Source: Saitoella complicata NRRL Y-17804
Lineage: Eukaryota; Ascomycota; Saitoellomycetes; Saitoellales; Saitoellaceae
Reading direction: 5' to 3'
Assembly: GCF_001661265.1 (NCBI RefSeq)
Contig: NW_017567001.1
Location: forward strand, 248,001 to 312,000
DNA: 64,000 bases
Shown here: positions 29,548 to 40,427 of the stretch, piece after piece
How positions within the stretch are numbered: position 1 is the first letter of the stretch
How the letters are laid out: every line of letters starts with the position of its first letter
Notes under the pieces: model-generated
The model's input: the letters and a program-made list of their open reading frames with translations, nothing else
What the model was told of the DNA's origin: nothing
Database searches by the model: none
Made by a program: the position numbers and the translations under genes

Positions 29548-31224
29548 TTACTGCTCATCCATGCTCTCCCATCCCTCAGGGTGCTCCTCGTCGTCGTCCT
29601 CCTCGTCCTCACCCTCGAGGTCCTCCTCATCTCCCTCCTCCATCGGGATCTCAATACCCTCCTCACCCTCCTCATCAGACTCCTCCTCATCGTCATCGAC
29701 AACACCCACAGTCCTATCCTCTCCATACTCAACAACCGGCGCAGCAACACGTCCCTCGAACGCCCGTCTCACACCCGCATTCGTAGACGCATCCCAAACC
29801 TGTACAACACCCTTCGACCCAGCAACACCAAGTCTAAAGGCAACCTCCGCATCAGGGCCCCACGACGCACTAAACACCTTTCCAACACCCAAATCCCTAC
29901 TCACGACCATACGCGGACCCGAGCCCACCTCAGGCACATTCCACACCTTAACCATCTTATCCGTCGATCCAGTCGCGAATAACCCGGGGATGTGGTTGTT
30001 GATCGCGAGCGTAGACACAGGCTGAGAATCGTGTGCCTGCAATGACCACAGCGGCTTACTCTGTGCCGGAGTCTTCGGGATGTTTCGGACGTCAAAGTAG
30101 TGGACCATACCCGAGTCTGTACCGACGAAGAAACCGTTGGGGTCGTGTGGGTTCCATGCGACGTTCTCGACATCGGATTCGACACCCCATCGGCCTGCAG
30201 CGCCGGTAGTGACACGAAGATCGGCGACGGCGACGGTGCGGTCGTAAGAACCAGTCAACAAAATAGCCGCCTCGGTACGGTGGAAAGCGATAGAGCCGAC
30301 CTTGTCAGTATGGTAGTTGTATGAAGACGCAGCCAAACAAGTATTCAGATCCCAGAGCTTGATGGTGGTATCTGCTGATCCGGACGCCAACAAGTTCCTC
30401 GTCAGTGGTGCGGAGGAGAGGGTGAGGACCGCGTCGACGTGGTATGCGGAGTTGGGTCCCTGCTTCTTGGACTTCTTCTTCTTCTTCTTGCCTGTAGCGT
30501 CTGATGCACTACCCGTTGCCGCCGCACCCGCCGGGCCACCCTGTCCAAGAATGGCATTAGGATACATTCCGTCGACAACATCCAAATCCCAGATCTCGAT
30601 ATCAGGCTCGAAAGTACCAATAGCGACAAAGTTACCGATCTTGTTGTCTTCGGTGACTGGTCTGCCGACTGGGTAATCGAGGGGCTCGATGCATAGAGGG
30701 AATGCGGGAAGCATGATGTCGTGGTGTACATAAAGGTTCGCCTCCTCATCTTCGTAGACGTAAACTTCGAGGTGGGACAGGTCATCTTCGGTCTTTGCTG
30801 TGAGGATCAAGTTGTCGCTAGGGAGGATCTGGAGATCTGCGCGCTCCTCGGTGTCCTCGTCTGCTGCGACGTCTTGCAGAGTGATATAAGGGTCCTCCTC
30901 GTTCGACTGGTGGAATGCGAGACCCTTGGCATTACCGAACAAAGCCATGGGTGCACCGGCCTCACCCACCTCCTCGGGCTGCTCCTCTTCCTGATCGTAA
31001 TCCTCCAAGTTGTACTCCGCCAATTCATCCTCCACAACAAGATCTTCGGTAGCCTTCTTGGCCTGCTCCTGAGCCTCCTCGAGGGCCTCCTTCGCATCGT
31101 CGACCTTGATCTTTGTCAACGCCGCAATTCTCTCGTACTCGGCCTCATCGAGCTGGTATTTTTTAGGGAACTCAGCCGGGAATCCACGACGAACCCAAGC
31201 AACGGACGAGATCAAGCTGGACAT
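29548..31224 (-). CDS. PWP1: Pwp1, WD40 ribosome-biogenesis protein
   Basis: 558 residues in one exon. It starts MSSLISSVAWVRRGFPAEFPKKYQLDE, the hallmark N-terminus of Pwp1, followed by an acidic segment. The WD40 repeats include SGSADTTIKLWDLNTC, TGSYDRTVAVADLR and TGSTDKMVKVWNVPE, and the tail is very acidic. A basic patch with seven consecutive Lys codons lies near residue 245. Pwp1 binds 25S rRNA precursors and the 5.8S/domain I assembly module in the nucleolus. It is head to head with UTP14: the start codons are 160 bp apart. Confidence 0.93.
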   Translation of the reverse strand: MSSLISSVAWVRRGFPAEFPKKYQLDEAEYERIAALTKIKVDDAKEALEEAQEQAKKATEDLVVEDELAEYNLEDYDQEEEQPEEVGEAGAPMALFGNAKGLAFHQSNEEDPYITLQDVAADEDTEERADLQILPSDNLILTAKTEDDLSHLEVYVYEDEEANLYVHHDIMLPAFPLCIEPLDYPVGRPVTEDNKIGNFVAIGTFEPDIEIWDLDVVDGMYPNAILGQGGPAGAAATGSASDATGKKKKKKSKKQGPNSAYHVDAVLTLSSAPLTRNLLASGSADTTIKLWDLNTCLAASSYNYHTDKVGSIAFHRTEAAILLTGSYDRTVAVADLRVTTGAAGRWGVESDVENVAWNPHDPNGFFVGTDSGMVHYFDVRNIPKTPAQSKPLWSLQAHDSQPVSTLAINNHIPGLFATGSTDKMVKVWNVPEVGSGPRMVVSRDLGVGKVFSASWGPDAEVAFRLGVAGSKGVVQVWDASTNAGVRRAFEGRVAAPVVEYGEDRTVGVVDDDEEESDEEGEEGIEIPMEEGDEEDLEGEDEEDDDEEHPEGWESMDEQ

Positions 31225-31383
31225 CCTTAACGAGAACTTTTACTTTTCTTCGAGTTCAGTTTGCGCATTCCTGGAAAAAGTCGGTTATCGATGGGCGCAG
31301 CAGGCACAACCCGCGGCGCACCAAAAATCTGGCAGGAAAGTCGCCTCGAAGTATCGCCGGGACCAAGGAAACAGACGGCAACC
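31225..31383. promoter_or_regulatory. shared divergent promoter of PWP1 and UTP14
   Basis: The 159 bp between the two start codons must contain both leaders and promoters. No clear RRPE or PAC box was found by eye. Shared control is inferred from the layout and the common ribosome-biogenesis role. Confidence 0.5.
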
Positions 31384-34308
31384 ATGGCTAGGAAGCAGCA
31401 GCGGAACAAGGGAATGCCAGCTGTTGCGAAGCCCGGACAGAATGGAAACGGTAAAGGGAAAGCGCCGGACCGCGCACCCGCCAGGACGATCAAGGGCTCC
31501 CGCAGCCGTGCGTTGAACGCCTTCGATCTTGCCGAGGATGACGACCATAAGCCCCAGAAGGCTATCGGAGGACGTCGCGGCAAGGCATTTGCCGATGCTG
31601 AGGAGGAAGAATCCGAGGATGAGGGCGTCAAGACCGAGGACGACGAGGAAATCGACTCCGACGAGGCGTGGGATTCCGACGATGAGGAGAAATACGGTGA
31701 CTGGTCTATGCGTGGTTCTAGAACTACCCCCGGTGGACAACCCAAGAAGCGCGGAGAGAGTGTTGGCGACAAAGGTGACGAGGAGGAAGGCGAGGAGATT
31801 GACTTGAACGAGGATGAGGATGCGGAGAGTGACGAGGAGGATGAGGAGGAGTATATGGATTTGTCCGAGATGCTCGGTGGATCATCGAAACCTGCTGCGC
31901 CAACAAAGAAGAGCAAGAAGCCTGAGCCAGTTGAGGGGGAAGATGAGGATGAACTCGATTTGGATGAGGACGAGGATGAGGACGACATGGACGATGAGGA
32001 TGACGATGGTCTGGATGGATTGCTCGACCCAGAAGACTCTGGTGAGGAGGAGTTGGACTCGGAAGAGGAAGACGACGAAGATGAGGAAGAGGACAAAATG
32101 GAGCTGCCGACCGACTCCGAGGATGAGGACGAGGAGGACGAAGACAAACTCGCAGCCGTCCGCAACCTCATCGCCAAAGAATACGCATCCGAGAAGCGCT
32201 CGACTGAAGACGCCGTCAAAGACGCACCCATCGCCAAGCGTTCCCGAGTCACGACCATCGACCGTAACGAGTCCCGCAAGGAATCCGAGTACAACCTTTC
32301 CTCATCCAACAAGATCTCCCTTTCCGATCTCACCGGTACGCTCTCTGACCCAACTCTTCGTGATGCGATCAAGACGTTTGACCCGAAGGATAAGGTTGAG
32401 ACGCTTGCCGCGCCGTTGCCGACTCGCGTCCAAGCTCGTGTTGACCGTCAAGCTGCGTTCAAGCTCGCGAAGGAGGAGGTGTCGAAATGGCAGGATACCG
32501 TCAAGCGGAACCGTGAAGCTGACCACCTCTTCTTCCCCATGAACGAGCCGGCGAAGCAGGTCGCCACTGCTGCATCCATGACCTCCCAATTTCAGCCATC
32601 TACAGAGTTGGAGAAGGAAGTCGATGAAGTGCTGAAGGAGTCCGGTTTGAAGACCGAAAAGACGGTTTCCGCTTTCGAGGATCTCGCGATGAACAAGCTC
32701 TCGATCGAGGAAGTCGCCAAACGCCGTACCGAGCTACGACAAATGCGCGAACTCATGTTCCGGGAAGAAATCAAAGCCAGGCGCGTCTCAAAGATCAAAT
32801 CCAAAGCCTACCGCAAGGTTCACAAAAAGGAGCGCGACGCACAGGAAGCCGCTGTTCGTGCCGCAGAAGGCATTGATCCAGAGGAAGAGAGAATGAGACT
32901 GGAGCAGCAGAGGGCTGAGGAGCGTATGACCCAAAGACATAAGAACACGCGTGGAAACGTGAGGATGAATCACACCGATGAGGAGACTCGGGCGGATATG
33001 GAGGAATCTCTTCGTCGTCGGGATGAGTTGACGAGACGGATCCAGGGTAAGGAGTCAGATGAGGAGTCCTCCGACGATGATGACGAGGTTGGGGAGTGGG
33101 ACGAACTCGCCGCTGTCGCTGCTGCGAAGAAGGCGGGTGAGGATAAGGAGGTCGATGGTGGTGTCAAGTTGTCGAAGGGCTTCAAGGGGTTGATGAACAT
33201 GAAGTTCATGCAAAATGCCGCGGCAGAGCAGGCGAGGAAGAACCGGGCAGAGCTCGATGATTTCGAGGCGGAGATGACAGGGAAGAGGGCCGATGAAGAG
33301 GACGCTGGTGCTGGTACCCGAATTGGGCAGAATGCTGGGCGGAGGGTGTTTGCGCCGGGAGCTGGTACGGATGGTGAGAAGCCTACGGCAAGGTTGACTG
33401 GTGATGAGGATGGTGGTATCTGGATGGGATTCGAGGATGATGATGATGAGGACGTGCTCGCCGTGCACGGTGCGCCTGTTGGTATCCAGGAGGGTCAGGT
33501 CACCTACGAATCCAGACCGGCGAACGGCAAGAAGGGTGGCAAGAACGCTAAGCCTCTGTCGAACGGTGGTGGTCGGGTGATCGACGAGCCGGAAGAGTCT
33601 AACCCATGGTTGGCCGCTGGCGAGGGTCCTCTCGTCCAGTCCCGCAAAACACAAAACCTCCTTACGAAGGACTCAACGAAGCAGGAGAAGGCCGCATCCA
33701 AGCTCAAGCGTAAGCGCGGTGCTGCCGAGGACGAAGCAGATGTCGAAATTGACGTCAACGCAACCCTCAAAATCGTCTCCGACAACGAAGACGACGACGA
33801 GGACAACGACGCCGCTGTTCTCATGGTCCACGCAAAGGGCAAAAAGGCCGTCAAGTTCCAGCGTGACCTCGTTGCTCGTGCATTCGCCGGTGACGACGTC
33901 GTCCAGGAATTCGAAGCCGAGAAGCAACAAACCATGGAAGACGAAGGCGACAAAGAAGAAGACCTTACCCTCCCCGGTTGGGGCTCCTGGACCGGCGCTG
34001 GTGTCCGCAAGCACAAGAAGGCGAAGAAAATCGTCAAGGTCACCAAGGGAATCGACCCCACGAAGCGTAAAGACGCGAAACTCCAGGGTGTGGTCATCAA
34101 TGAGAAGAGGAATAAGCATAATTCGAAGTACCTCGCTACCAAGCTCCCTCATGAGTTCGAGACGAGGGATCAGTATGAGAGGACTTTGGCGCATGCTATT
34201 GGGCCTCAGTGGAATACGAGGGATGCTTATCAGAAGATGACGATGCCGAGGGTTATTACGAAGCGTGGAAAGATTGTGGATCCGTTGGAGAAGCCGATGG
34301 ACAACTAA
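31384..34308 (+). CDS. UTP14: Utp14, U3 snoRNP / SSU processome protein
   Basis: 974 residues from MARKQQRNKGMPAVAKPGQ. The frame is open 41 codons further upstream but the residues before this Met are not Utp14-like. The N-terminal third has long acidic runs (EDEDEEDED type), the centre has LAMNKLSIEEVAKRRTELRQ and KIKSKAYRKVHKKER, a conserved Utp14 core, and further on lie ESNPWLAAGEG and LPGWGSWTGAG, then HEFETRDQYERTLAHAIGPQWN near the end. All are family signatures. Utp14 binds pre-18S rRNA in the nucleolus and activates the helicase Dhr1. No intron. Confidence 0.94.
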   Translation: MARKQQRNKGMPAVAKPGQNGNGKGKAPDRAPARTIKGSRSRALNAFDLAEDDDHKPQKAIGGRRGKAFADAEEEESEDEGVKTEDDEEIDSDEAWDSDDEEKYGDWSMRGSRTTPGGQPKKRGESVGDKGDEEEGEEIDLNEDEDAESDEEDEEEYMDLSEMLGGSSKPAAPTKKSKKPEPVEGEDEDELDLDEDEDEDDMDDEDDDGLDGLLDPEDSGEEELDSEEEDDEDEEEDKMELPTDSEDEDEEDEDKLAAVRNLIAKEYASEKRSTEDAVKDAPIAKRSRVTTIDRNESRKESEYNLSSSNKISLSDLTGTLSDPTLRDAIKTFDPKDKVETLAAPLPTRVQARVDRQAAFKLAKEEVSKWQDTVKRNREADHLFFPMNEPAKQVATAASMTSQFQPSTELEKEVDEVLKESGLKTEKTVSAFEDLAMNKLSIEEVAKRRTELRQMRELMFREEIKARRVSKIKSKAYRKVHKKERDAQEAAVRAAEGIDPEEERMRLEQQRAEERMTQRHKNTRGNVRMNHTDEETRADMEESLRRRDELTRRIQGKESDEESSDDDDEVGEWDELAAVAAAKKAGEDKEVDGGVKLSKGFKGLMNMKFMQNAAAEQARKNRAELDDFEAEMTGKRADEEDAGAGTRIGQNAGRRVFAPGAGTDGEKPTARLTGDEDGGIWMGFEDDDDEDVLAVHGAPVGIQEGQVTYESRPANGKKGGKNAKPLSNGGGRVIDEPEESNPWLAAGEGPLVQSRKTQNLLTKDSTKQEKAASKLKRKRGAAEDEADVEIDVNATLKIVSDNEDDDEDNDAAVLMVHAKGKKAVKFQRDLVARAFAGDDVVQEFEAEKQQTMEDEGDKEEDLTLPGWGSWTGAGVRKHKKAKKIVKVTKGIDPTKRKDAKLQGVVINEKRNKHNSKYLATKLPHEFETRDQYERTLAHAIGPQWNTRDAYQKMTMPRVITKRGKIVDPLEKPMDN

Positions 34309-34521
34309 CCGGGATGCATATTTTATTGGGATATACCGTTGCATAGCAGGAATAGCATCTTTCTTGGAGTTCACATCTTGTTCAGGCCAGTGATTGATAT
34401 ATTGAGTGTGTATATGAGACGTGACCGTGTATAGCCGCCTTTTGATAATGTGTATATGCAATGAAAATATGGCATCCGCGACATTACCCAACGAAACATC
34501 ACGCTCCTTCTCAAACTCGAT

Positions 34522-35941
34522 TCAAATATTCTTCATCTCCTCAAGGGGCATGCCGTTCAAAGTCCTCTCCAACCTCGAACTCTTCCTCTTCTCAATCGCT
34601 TTGTCTTTCACTCCCTTTAACTTGTAGCCTTCGTCTTCCACCTTGACTCTGGCCTTCTTGCCTTTACCGGGCGTCTTGACTTCTTCGGGAACTTCGCTAG
34701 TACCAATGTTGGTTGACGGGTCCTCGAAGACGAACAATGCGGTAGTAGGGTCAGGCTCTGGGTGCGAAGAGTTTTGAGGTACAGGATCTGTCGATTCAGT
34801 AGTTTCGAGTGGAGTAGGCATGGACCACTCTCCGGGCGTGGCAGGGGTGATAGGTGCTCCAGGCTCGAAGAGATCCACATCAAACCCGGCACCGGCGGCT
34901 TCAGTCAATTGAGGAAGACGCGGCTCAACAAGCGACATAGCAGCCAAATCCAACGGACGAGTCGAAGGATAATACAGCCCAGCCGCCTCCAAAAACGCTG
35001 TACCAAACCTATCAGCTTCCCTACGTATACTCACAAGAGTATCAAAGTCGTTAGGAGCATCGTACCTCTCTCACAATACCTCGCAATGAACCCACAAACA
35101 TTTCTCGTCCTCGTAAAATATGGTTTAATGCTCCCATTCGTGTGATACGACAAAAAGCCTTCCGTGATGACGATTTTGACGGAGGAGGCGGTGGATGCGG
35201 GGGAGAAGATCCAGGGATCGGTGGTGGTTGGGCAGGGTTGAGGTGGAAACGTAAGAGGGATTGGGAGACCTCGAGCTGTGAGTAACATCGAGTCAGAACG
35301 GGAGAAAACGCAAGCCGGGTCTGTTGTTCACCATCGTGACCAGCACTGTCAATCGTGAAAGGAAACAGCGTATCTTGAACGCAATGACTCGAAGCAACCT
35401 GTACGAGTCTGTCGTCAGCACTGTATCACCTAGTAACCAGAGGAGGAAGAACCGCACAGGAACGCCATCCACAAAAACCCTAAACTCCCACGCTATATGC
35501 GTTCTCATGCCTTCATTCGACATCGCCGCGGCCATTTCATAGGTAAAAGGGCTAGGGATGAGTCGTGCCCATGAGTGAATGCTGTAGCAGAAAAACATTA
35601 ACCGACATTTTTCTGCCGCTTGTGCCATTCCAGCCACCTGACAACGAATCGCTCGTCCACGCCCAATCTTGGCACGAATGTATGCACAGTGGGCAAGCAT
35701 ACAGGTGAAGGCACGTCCTCGTGCCCGGCACCAGGCTCACCAGGTGTAGGTAACTGAAGCTTTGGAAGGGCAGCAGGAGCATCAGGGTCCGTAGTAAAAC
35801 TGTTCCTTCCATTATTTCTCGTTCATCAAGGAAAAAGGGGTACAGCACCAACCAATGAGTCGTGCGAAACTCCGGCAAGGGAACTCGCTGGCTATGAACA
35901 GTCCCAGGAAAGAGGATAACATCAAAGTCTTGGTAACGCAT
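34522..35941 (-). CDS. unknown protein, six-exon model
   Basis: Model: 35941-35853, 35799-35638, 35581-35458, 35398-35332, 35275-35066, 35015-34522; about 381 residues. Introns are 49-59 nt, mostly with usable branch sites, and phases agree throughout. The product starts MRYQDFDVILFPGTVHSQ, passes ERFVVSIHSWARLIPSPFTYEM and AWEFRVFVDGVPV, then SVKIVITEGFLSYHTNGSIK, and ends in a Lys/Arg-rich disordered tail (KGKKARVKVEDEG). No family is recognised with confidence; the beta-rich first half faintly recalls fungal DUF7918-type domains. Intron 1 could use a donor 9 nt further downstream, and the last acceptor (AAG) is weak. Ends convergent with UTP14. Confidence 0.55.
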
Positions 35942-36171
35942 TTTGAGTAATGGAGAAAGCAGAAAAGACCAATGGAAGCGAGTCGGCAGAAGTCGCTGAA
36001 GTGGTGAAGGTCGGGGGATTCCAACGGGGGTTGCGTGCAACTAAGGTTTGGACCGGGCGCGGGCCCTGTGTCTCTGCTGTCCACGCTGGCTTCGTAAGTA
36101 ACACACGGAATTCGAATTGAGCAGGGAGTGGGACCGATACTTCAAGAAGAATCCCATTGTGAATTAATATT

Positions 36172-37571
36172 CTACGCATCCATCCATTTTAAGGAACCCA
36201 TGACAAATGCCTTGGCCGGTAACCTTCCTGCTACTGGGCTCAATACCGTAATCTTTTTTGTAACCATGTCCACATCGCTCACAAACACAAAACCAAGCAC
36301 AGCGCTCTCCACAATGGCAGACGCGTCTTCATCCGAATCAACCACGCTGACAGCCAGAACCGAGTTTTGTAAGATCAACGATGGCTCAACCCTCAATACT
36401 TGCACCTTTGTGTCTCCAGCTTCGTGCCCTATTGGAAGTACCGAAGCACTGATAGATGCATCCGACGACGCAACACGGTAAACATGGATGTTGTCAAACC
36501 CAACCACACTCGAAAATGGACTCAGGACTTGCCCCGAGTTCCCGTAGAAATACTCCCGCACAGCCCGTGCTTTGCAAGCACTGATGAAAGACTCGTCCTT
36601 GTCAACCACTCCACCGCTCTTAGGCATACGAACCACACTCAGTCCTCTCCGTCCATCAAATCTTCTCACCATGTCACTGTAGAGACGTTCAGAGCCAAGA
36701 ACAACCAATACCGATACGGAGAATTCGGTGATGGCATGAGCAATAATTTCATAGCCTGTACTTTGCGAGATGAGGCCAGCAGTATCAATGATGCATCCAG
36801 ATGTCCGCGCTGCCTCATCATCTGCCATCTTTGAGGAGATAGCCAGAGCTAGTCTTGACAGAACCGTCTTGTACATCTTCGGATTCTCCTCGATATTGTC
36901 GTATCCGTAATAGTATGTTAAAGGGACCTTTGCAGGAATGTGACCAGGACCACTTGTGGGGCTGGTACCCCATCCGCTCGTGACGTCGAGAATACTGGTA
37001 AACTGGGCGGCTGTCATCGCTCCTGGAATGCTAAGGATACTCTCCTTTGTATCCAATCCAACAACAACAGGCTTTCTGCCTTGTCGAACGGCATATGATG
37101 TCAATAGCTTGACCAATGAAGTCTTGCCAGCATTCTCAGGACCAACGATCATAACTCTTGGCCCTTGCTCTCCTCTTTCCTTTGACAAACCTCTCTGCTT
37201 CTCCAAGCCAAAATGTGCATTGACGTATGTCGCCATTGGTGTCTCTTCTGCGAGATATCCCGCACCCGCAGGTCCCTTTACTGTGATCTCACAGCCCTGC
37301 CATGTGAAAACGGCAGCTTTGGTACTGGTGAAGGTATATGTCGGGCCAATAGTCAGTTCGGTGCCGAAGATTTCTGCTGATCCAGACAGGAGGGTGACAT
37401 TGACTGGTGCGTTCTGAGATGCCTCAAACCGGTATTCTTGCGAAGGCTTGAGCGTGTATGACTGTTCCTCGGTAGCAGCCTTGCCATGTGATGTTAGCAG
37501 CGGCATACACGTACCATGGGCCATGAACTTACCTGGAAGCTTCCATAGCCGGCCAGCCCGGGAAGGGACAT
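36172..37571 (-). CDS. CLP1: Clp1, mRNA cleavage and polyadenylation factor
   Basis: Two exons (37571-37533 and 37479-36172), 53-nt intron; 448 residues starting MSLPGLAGYGSFQAATEEQ. The N-terminal domain has YTLKPSQEYRFEAS; the central polynucleotide-kinase-like domain has the P-loop GPENAGKTSL, the DTKES motif and the conserved Q-x-TSI and GWGTSPTSGPGHIP segments; the C-terminal domain ends in a conserved Clp1 fold. In fungi Clp1 is the CF IA subunit that links Pcf11 to the cleavage complex in the nucleus and is thought to bind ATP without kinase activity. Unspliced N-terminal residues upstream are not family-like. Head to head with the SDR gene. Confidence 0.92.
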
Positions 37572-37637
37572 CTTGAACGATGGGTATACGTTGTTTGCAA
37601 TTCAGCGCGGTAAGGTTTGGCCCCGACGTCTCAGTCC
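37572..37637. promoter_or_regulatory. 66-bp divergent spacer CLP1/SDR
   Basis: Only 66 bp separate the CLP1 start from the first ATG of the SDR gene, so the two leaders or promoters must overlap, unless the SDR starts at one of its later Met codons (about 37,698 on). Confidence 0.5.
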
Positions 37638-38762
37638 ATGCGCGCTTCCGATGACGAGCCGCCAACTCACCACCAACCACCAGCAATCCCAATAATGGCA
37701 ATGACGGGAATAACGCTCGACGCAATCATCCATGTCCTCGCAAACACAATTTTCCACCCCCTCCTAACCTGGCTCCTCCCCTTCACCTTCCGCGCCCAAG
37801 GCTTCCACTGGCACATGCCCCCCATGCGCTACTCCCTCGCTTTCTCCTTCTTCGTCGTCCTCTTCTGGTGGCTGCGTCAGCTCAATGACTGGATCTACAA
37901 CGGCGGGAAGTACAGGAAGGTGAATTGGTCTGAAGAGATCGTGGTGATTACGGGTGGGAGTTCGGGGTTGGGGGGGTGTATTGCGGCTATGATGGCGGGG
38001 AAGGGAGTTAAGGCTGTGGTTGTGTTGGATATTCGTCCGCCGCCGGAGGAGATGATGGAGCAGTGGTCAGACCGGATCAAATACTACCCCTGCAACGTCG
38101 GCGACCCCTCCGCCGTCTCCCGTACCGCAATTCAAATCCAATCCGAAATCGGACATGCAACAATTTTGATCAACAACGCAGGCCAAGTCGCCGGCGGAAA
38201 ATCCATCCTGGAGCTCGCACCTTCTGAAGTCCAATCCGTCCTCTCGACGAACGTGTTGGCACATTTCTACACTACCCAAGCCTTCCTCCCCGCCATGCTC
38301 AACTCCCCAAACGGCGGGCACATCGTCACGGTCGCCTCTGCACTGGGTTATATCGGCGTCAAGAAAACAAGCGCATACACAACCTCAAAAGCCGCCCTCC
38401 TCGCTTTCCACGAATCCCTAACCGCTGAGCTCCTTTCGTCCCCAACCATCAAAACAACCCTCGTCTGTCCCGGCCAATTCTCCACCGAGCTCTTCATCGG
38501 CGTCGAGACGCCCTCGAATTTCTTGGCTCCGATTTTGGGACCAGTCGATATTGCAAAGTTGGTTGTTAGGGATGTAGAGGAGGGAAGGGGAGGATGGGTT
38601 TATGCGCCGGAGTATGCGAGGTGGATGTGTTTCATGCGGTGTTTGCCGGGTGGGGTGGGACGGGTTGTTAGGTGGGCAAGCGGCGTCGATAGAGCGATGG
38701 ATGCGTTTGAGAATGGGGTTTATGTTGGGCATGGTGCGGGAGGGGCGAACAAGACGGACTGA
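37638..38762 (+). CDS. membrane-anchored short-chain dehydrogenase/reductase
   Basis: 374 residues from the first ATG; later in-frame Met codons precede the first hydrophobic stretch and could also serve. Two N-terminal hydrophobic segments (HVLANTIFHPLLTWLLPFTF and YSLAFSFFVVLFWW) look like membrane anchors. The Rossmann domain has VVITGGSSGLGG (cofactor), LINNAGQVAGG, the catalytic Ser in VASALGYIG, and YTTSK with the catalytic Tyr and Lys. The layout resembles SDR16C retinol/lipid dehydrogenases at the ER or lipid droplets. The substrate is unknown; a sterol or fatty-alcohol type is an inference. Confidence 0.88.
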   Translation: MRASDDEPPTHHQPPAIPIMAMTGITLDAIIHVLANTIFHPLLTWLLPFTFRAQGFHWHMPPMRYSLAFSFFVVLFWWLRQLNDWIYNGGKYRKVNWSEEIVVITGGSSGLGGCIAAMMAGKGVKAVVVLDIRPPPEEMMEQWSDRIKYYPCNVGDPSAVSRTAIQIQSEIGHATILINNAGQVAGGKSILELAPSEVQSVLSTNVLAHFYTTQAFLPAMLNSPNGGHIVTVASALGYIGVKKTSAYTTSKAALLAFHESLTAELLSSPTIKTTLVCPGQFSTELFIGVETPSNFLAPILGPVDIAKLVVRDVEEGRGGWVYAPEYARWMCFMRCLPGGVGRVVRWASGVDRAMDAFENGVYVGHGAGGANKTD

Positions 38763-38928
38763 GCATTGGGCTGATGATGATGAAATGACAGAATGGTGGA
38801 CATGGCTGCAGGTTTGTTCTTTTTTGGTATTGGTGTGCTGGTCATACCCAAGGTCTAGATTGCTGAGAAATATACCCGTGATCTAAAGTTATTCTCTCCT
38901 GCTGATCAACTTTCACCCCAGCTATGTT

Positions 38929-40222
38929 TCACGCACTATTCTTCGCGGTCCCGCTCCAAGCCTCAAAATTCCTCTTCAACCTCTGAACCCCCTCCTCCAA
39001 CGTCCACCCCTTAACCCTACACACAACCTCCACCGCCCCCCTCACTCCCTCCTCAACCTCCCCGACTCCATGCACATCACTCTCAACCAAAACCCTATCC
39101 CCGGGCACCGCTCGCACAACCTCCGCAAACCTCTCATACCTTGCATTAATCAGAGTCGAGAAAGAAAAGTAGACAAGGGCTGGGATGGAGGGTTTCGTCC
39201 ATTGTTGGATTTGCTCTGCGGAGCCGGAAAAAGAGTGGAGGCAGATCCGCGTCGGGAAGGGTGGTTTATATGGTGGTTCGGGGTCGGGATCGAGGTTGGA
39301 GGAAGGGGCGTCCCGGAACTTTTTCTTTTGTCGGTTTGAGGGTGGTTTATGTCCTTCGAACACCTTTCGAAAGAACTCGAAGAGGACGCCGTGGGATTGG
39401 ACGCTATGTACGCTCACAGCCCTTCCCATCTCCGCCGCGATGTATAATTGCGCCCGTAGAACGGCGAGTTGATGTTCGATTCTTACTTTGTGCTTCGTCA
39501 ACTTTCCCCAGCGGCCATTTGTTGGGTTCTCGAGTGGGTGCGGGAGGAGGAATGCGCGGTCGATACCGATTTCGCCGACCAATGCATCTGGATGTGCTTC
39601 CAGGTTTTCTCGTAGAGAGGTGAGGAAGGCGGAGAGTGGTTGTGGGCTGCGGAGGAGGGCGGTGAATGATTCGTCGGGTGGTGGGTGGAGAATGGCGGAG
39701 TAGTGTTCGTGTGGTGAGGATGGTGGTTCATCCAGATACAGCAGATGAGTGAAGTATGGGTGGTAGCCTGTCACCTATGCATGAGTCGAACCCTTGAGTT
39801 TTCGGATGCGATGGTGACCGACCGAAAGCGGGGATGACTTTATTTGGGTACTCTCTCGCGATCAGTGCGACGAGGGTTTGATCTGATAGACGTGTTGCCA
39901 TTGCGCAGATTTTGTTGAGGGTTAGGGAGAGGATGAGGTGGGTTGTTGACATGGAGTCTGTTGCGTGGCCTGTCCAATTGATTAAGCCGAGGTTCATGAC
40001 AAATGGAGACCTGGGGGCAATTGTACAATGAGCATCGCTAATCAAGCCGAGTAGGTCGTCCGGCATGTCTACCGTCGTCTCGTCCTCGTCCTTCGAGTCA
40101 TCAACAGCAAGCTCTTTGACGCCTTCCGTGACCCTTTCGACTTCTCCATCTCCATGATGATCCCCACACATTTTATCTTTGTCGTCTCTTTTTCCCCGAG
40201 TGTTGGTGACGGCTTTGTGCAT
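38929..40222 (-). CDS. TatD-type metal hydrolase, Scn1-like
   Basis: Three exons (40222-40027, 39969-39823, 39767-38929), introns 57 and 55 nt; 393 residues. Splicing builds the metal-binding start LISDAHCHATDS (His-x-His type) and then VIPAFGYHPYF. Further motifs are LVGEIGIDRAF (metal Glu), AVSVHSVQSHG, LHSFSGSAEQIQQW and RVLVESDVHG (metal Asp), in TatD order. TatD proteins are metal-dependent nucleases or amidohydrolases; the fungal group includes the Cut9-interacting protein Scn1 of fission yeast. The exact role is unproven. The first 60 residues are an acidic extension, and a start at the internal MCGDHHG is possible. Confidence 0.87.
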
Positions 40223-40427
40223 GAGCTTGCACTTGCGTGTAACGAAGATATTCGATGTTCGGAAAAAAACACCCCAACACCGGGTGAACGTTTTTTTCGC
40301 CGGAATTAACGCTGAAGGTTGGCAGTGCGACGCTTGTCTAATGGCTGAAGGACCTTGATCTGCGTTTCCTTAACTACGGATCACCGATATTCCCAAAAAT
40401 CTTGTCAATTGACGGTCATCACCCACT

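Noticed and set aside
31261-31383. Upstream extension of UTP14
   Set aside because: The frame is open, but the added residues are not Utp14-like and would run into the PWP1 promoter; the ATG at 31384 gives the family's usual N-terminus.
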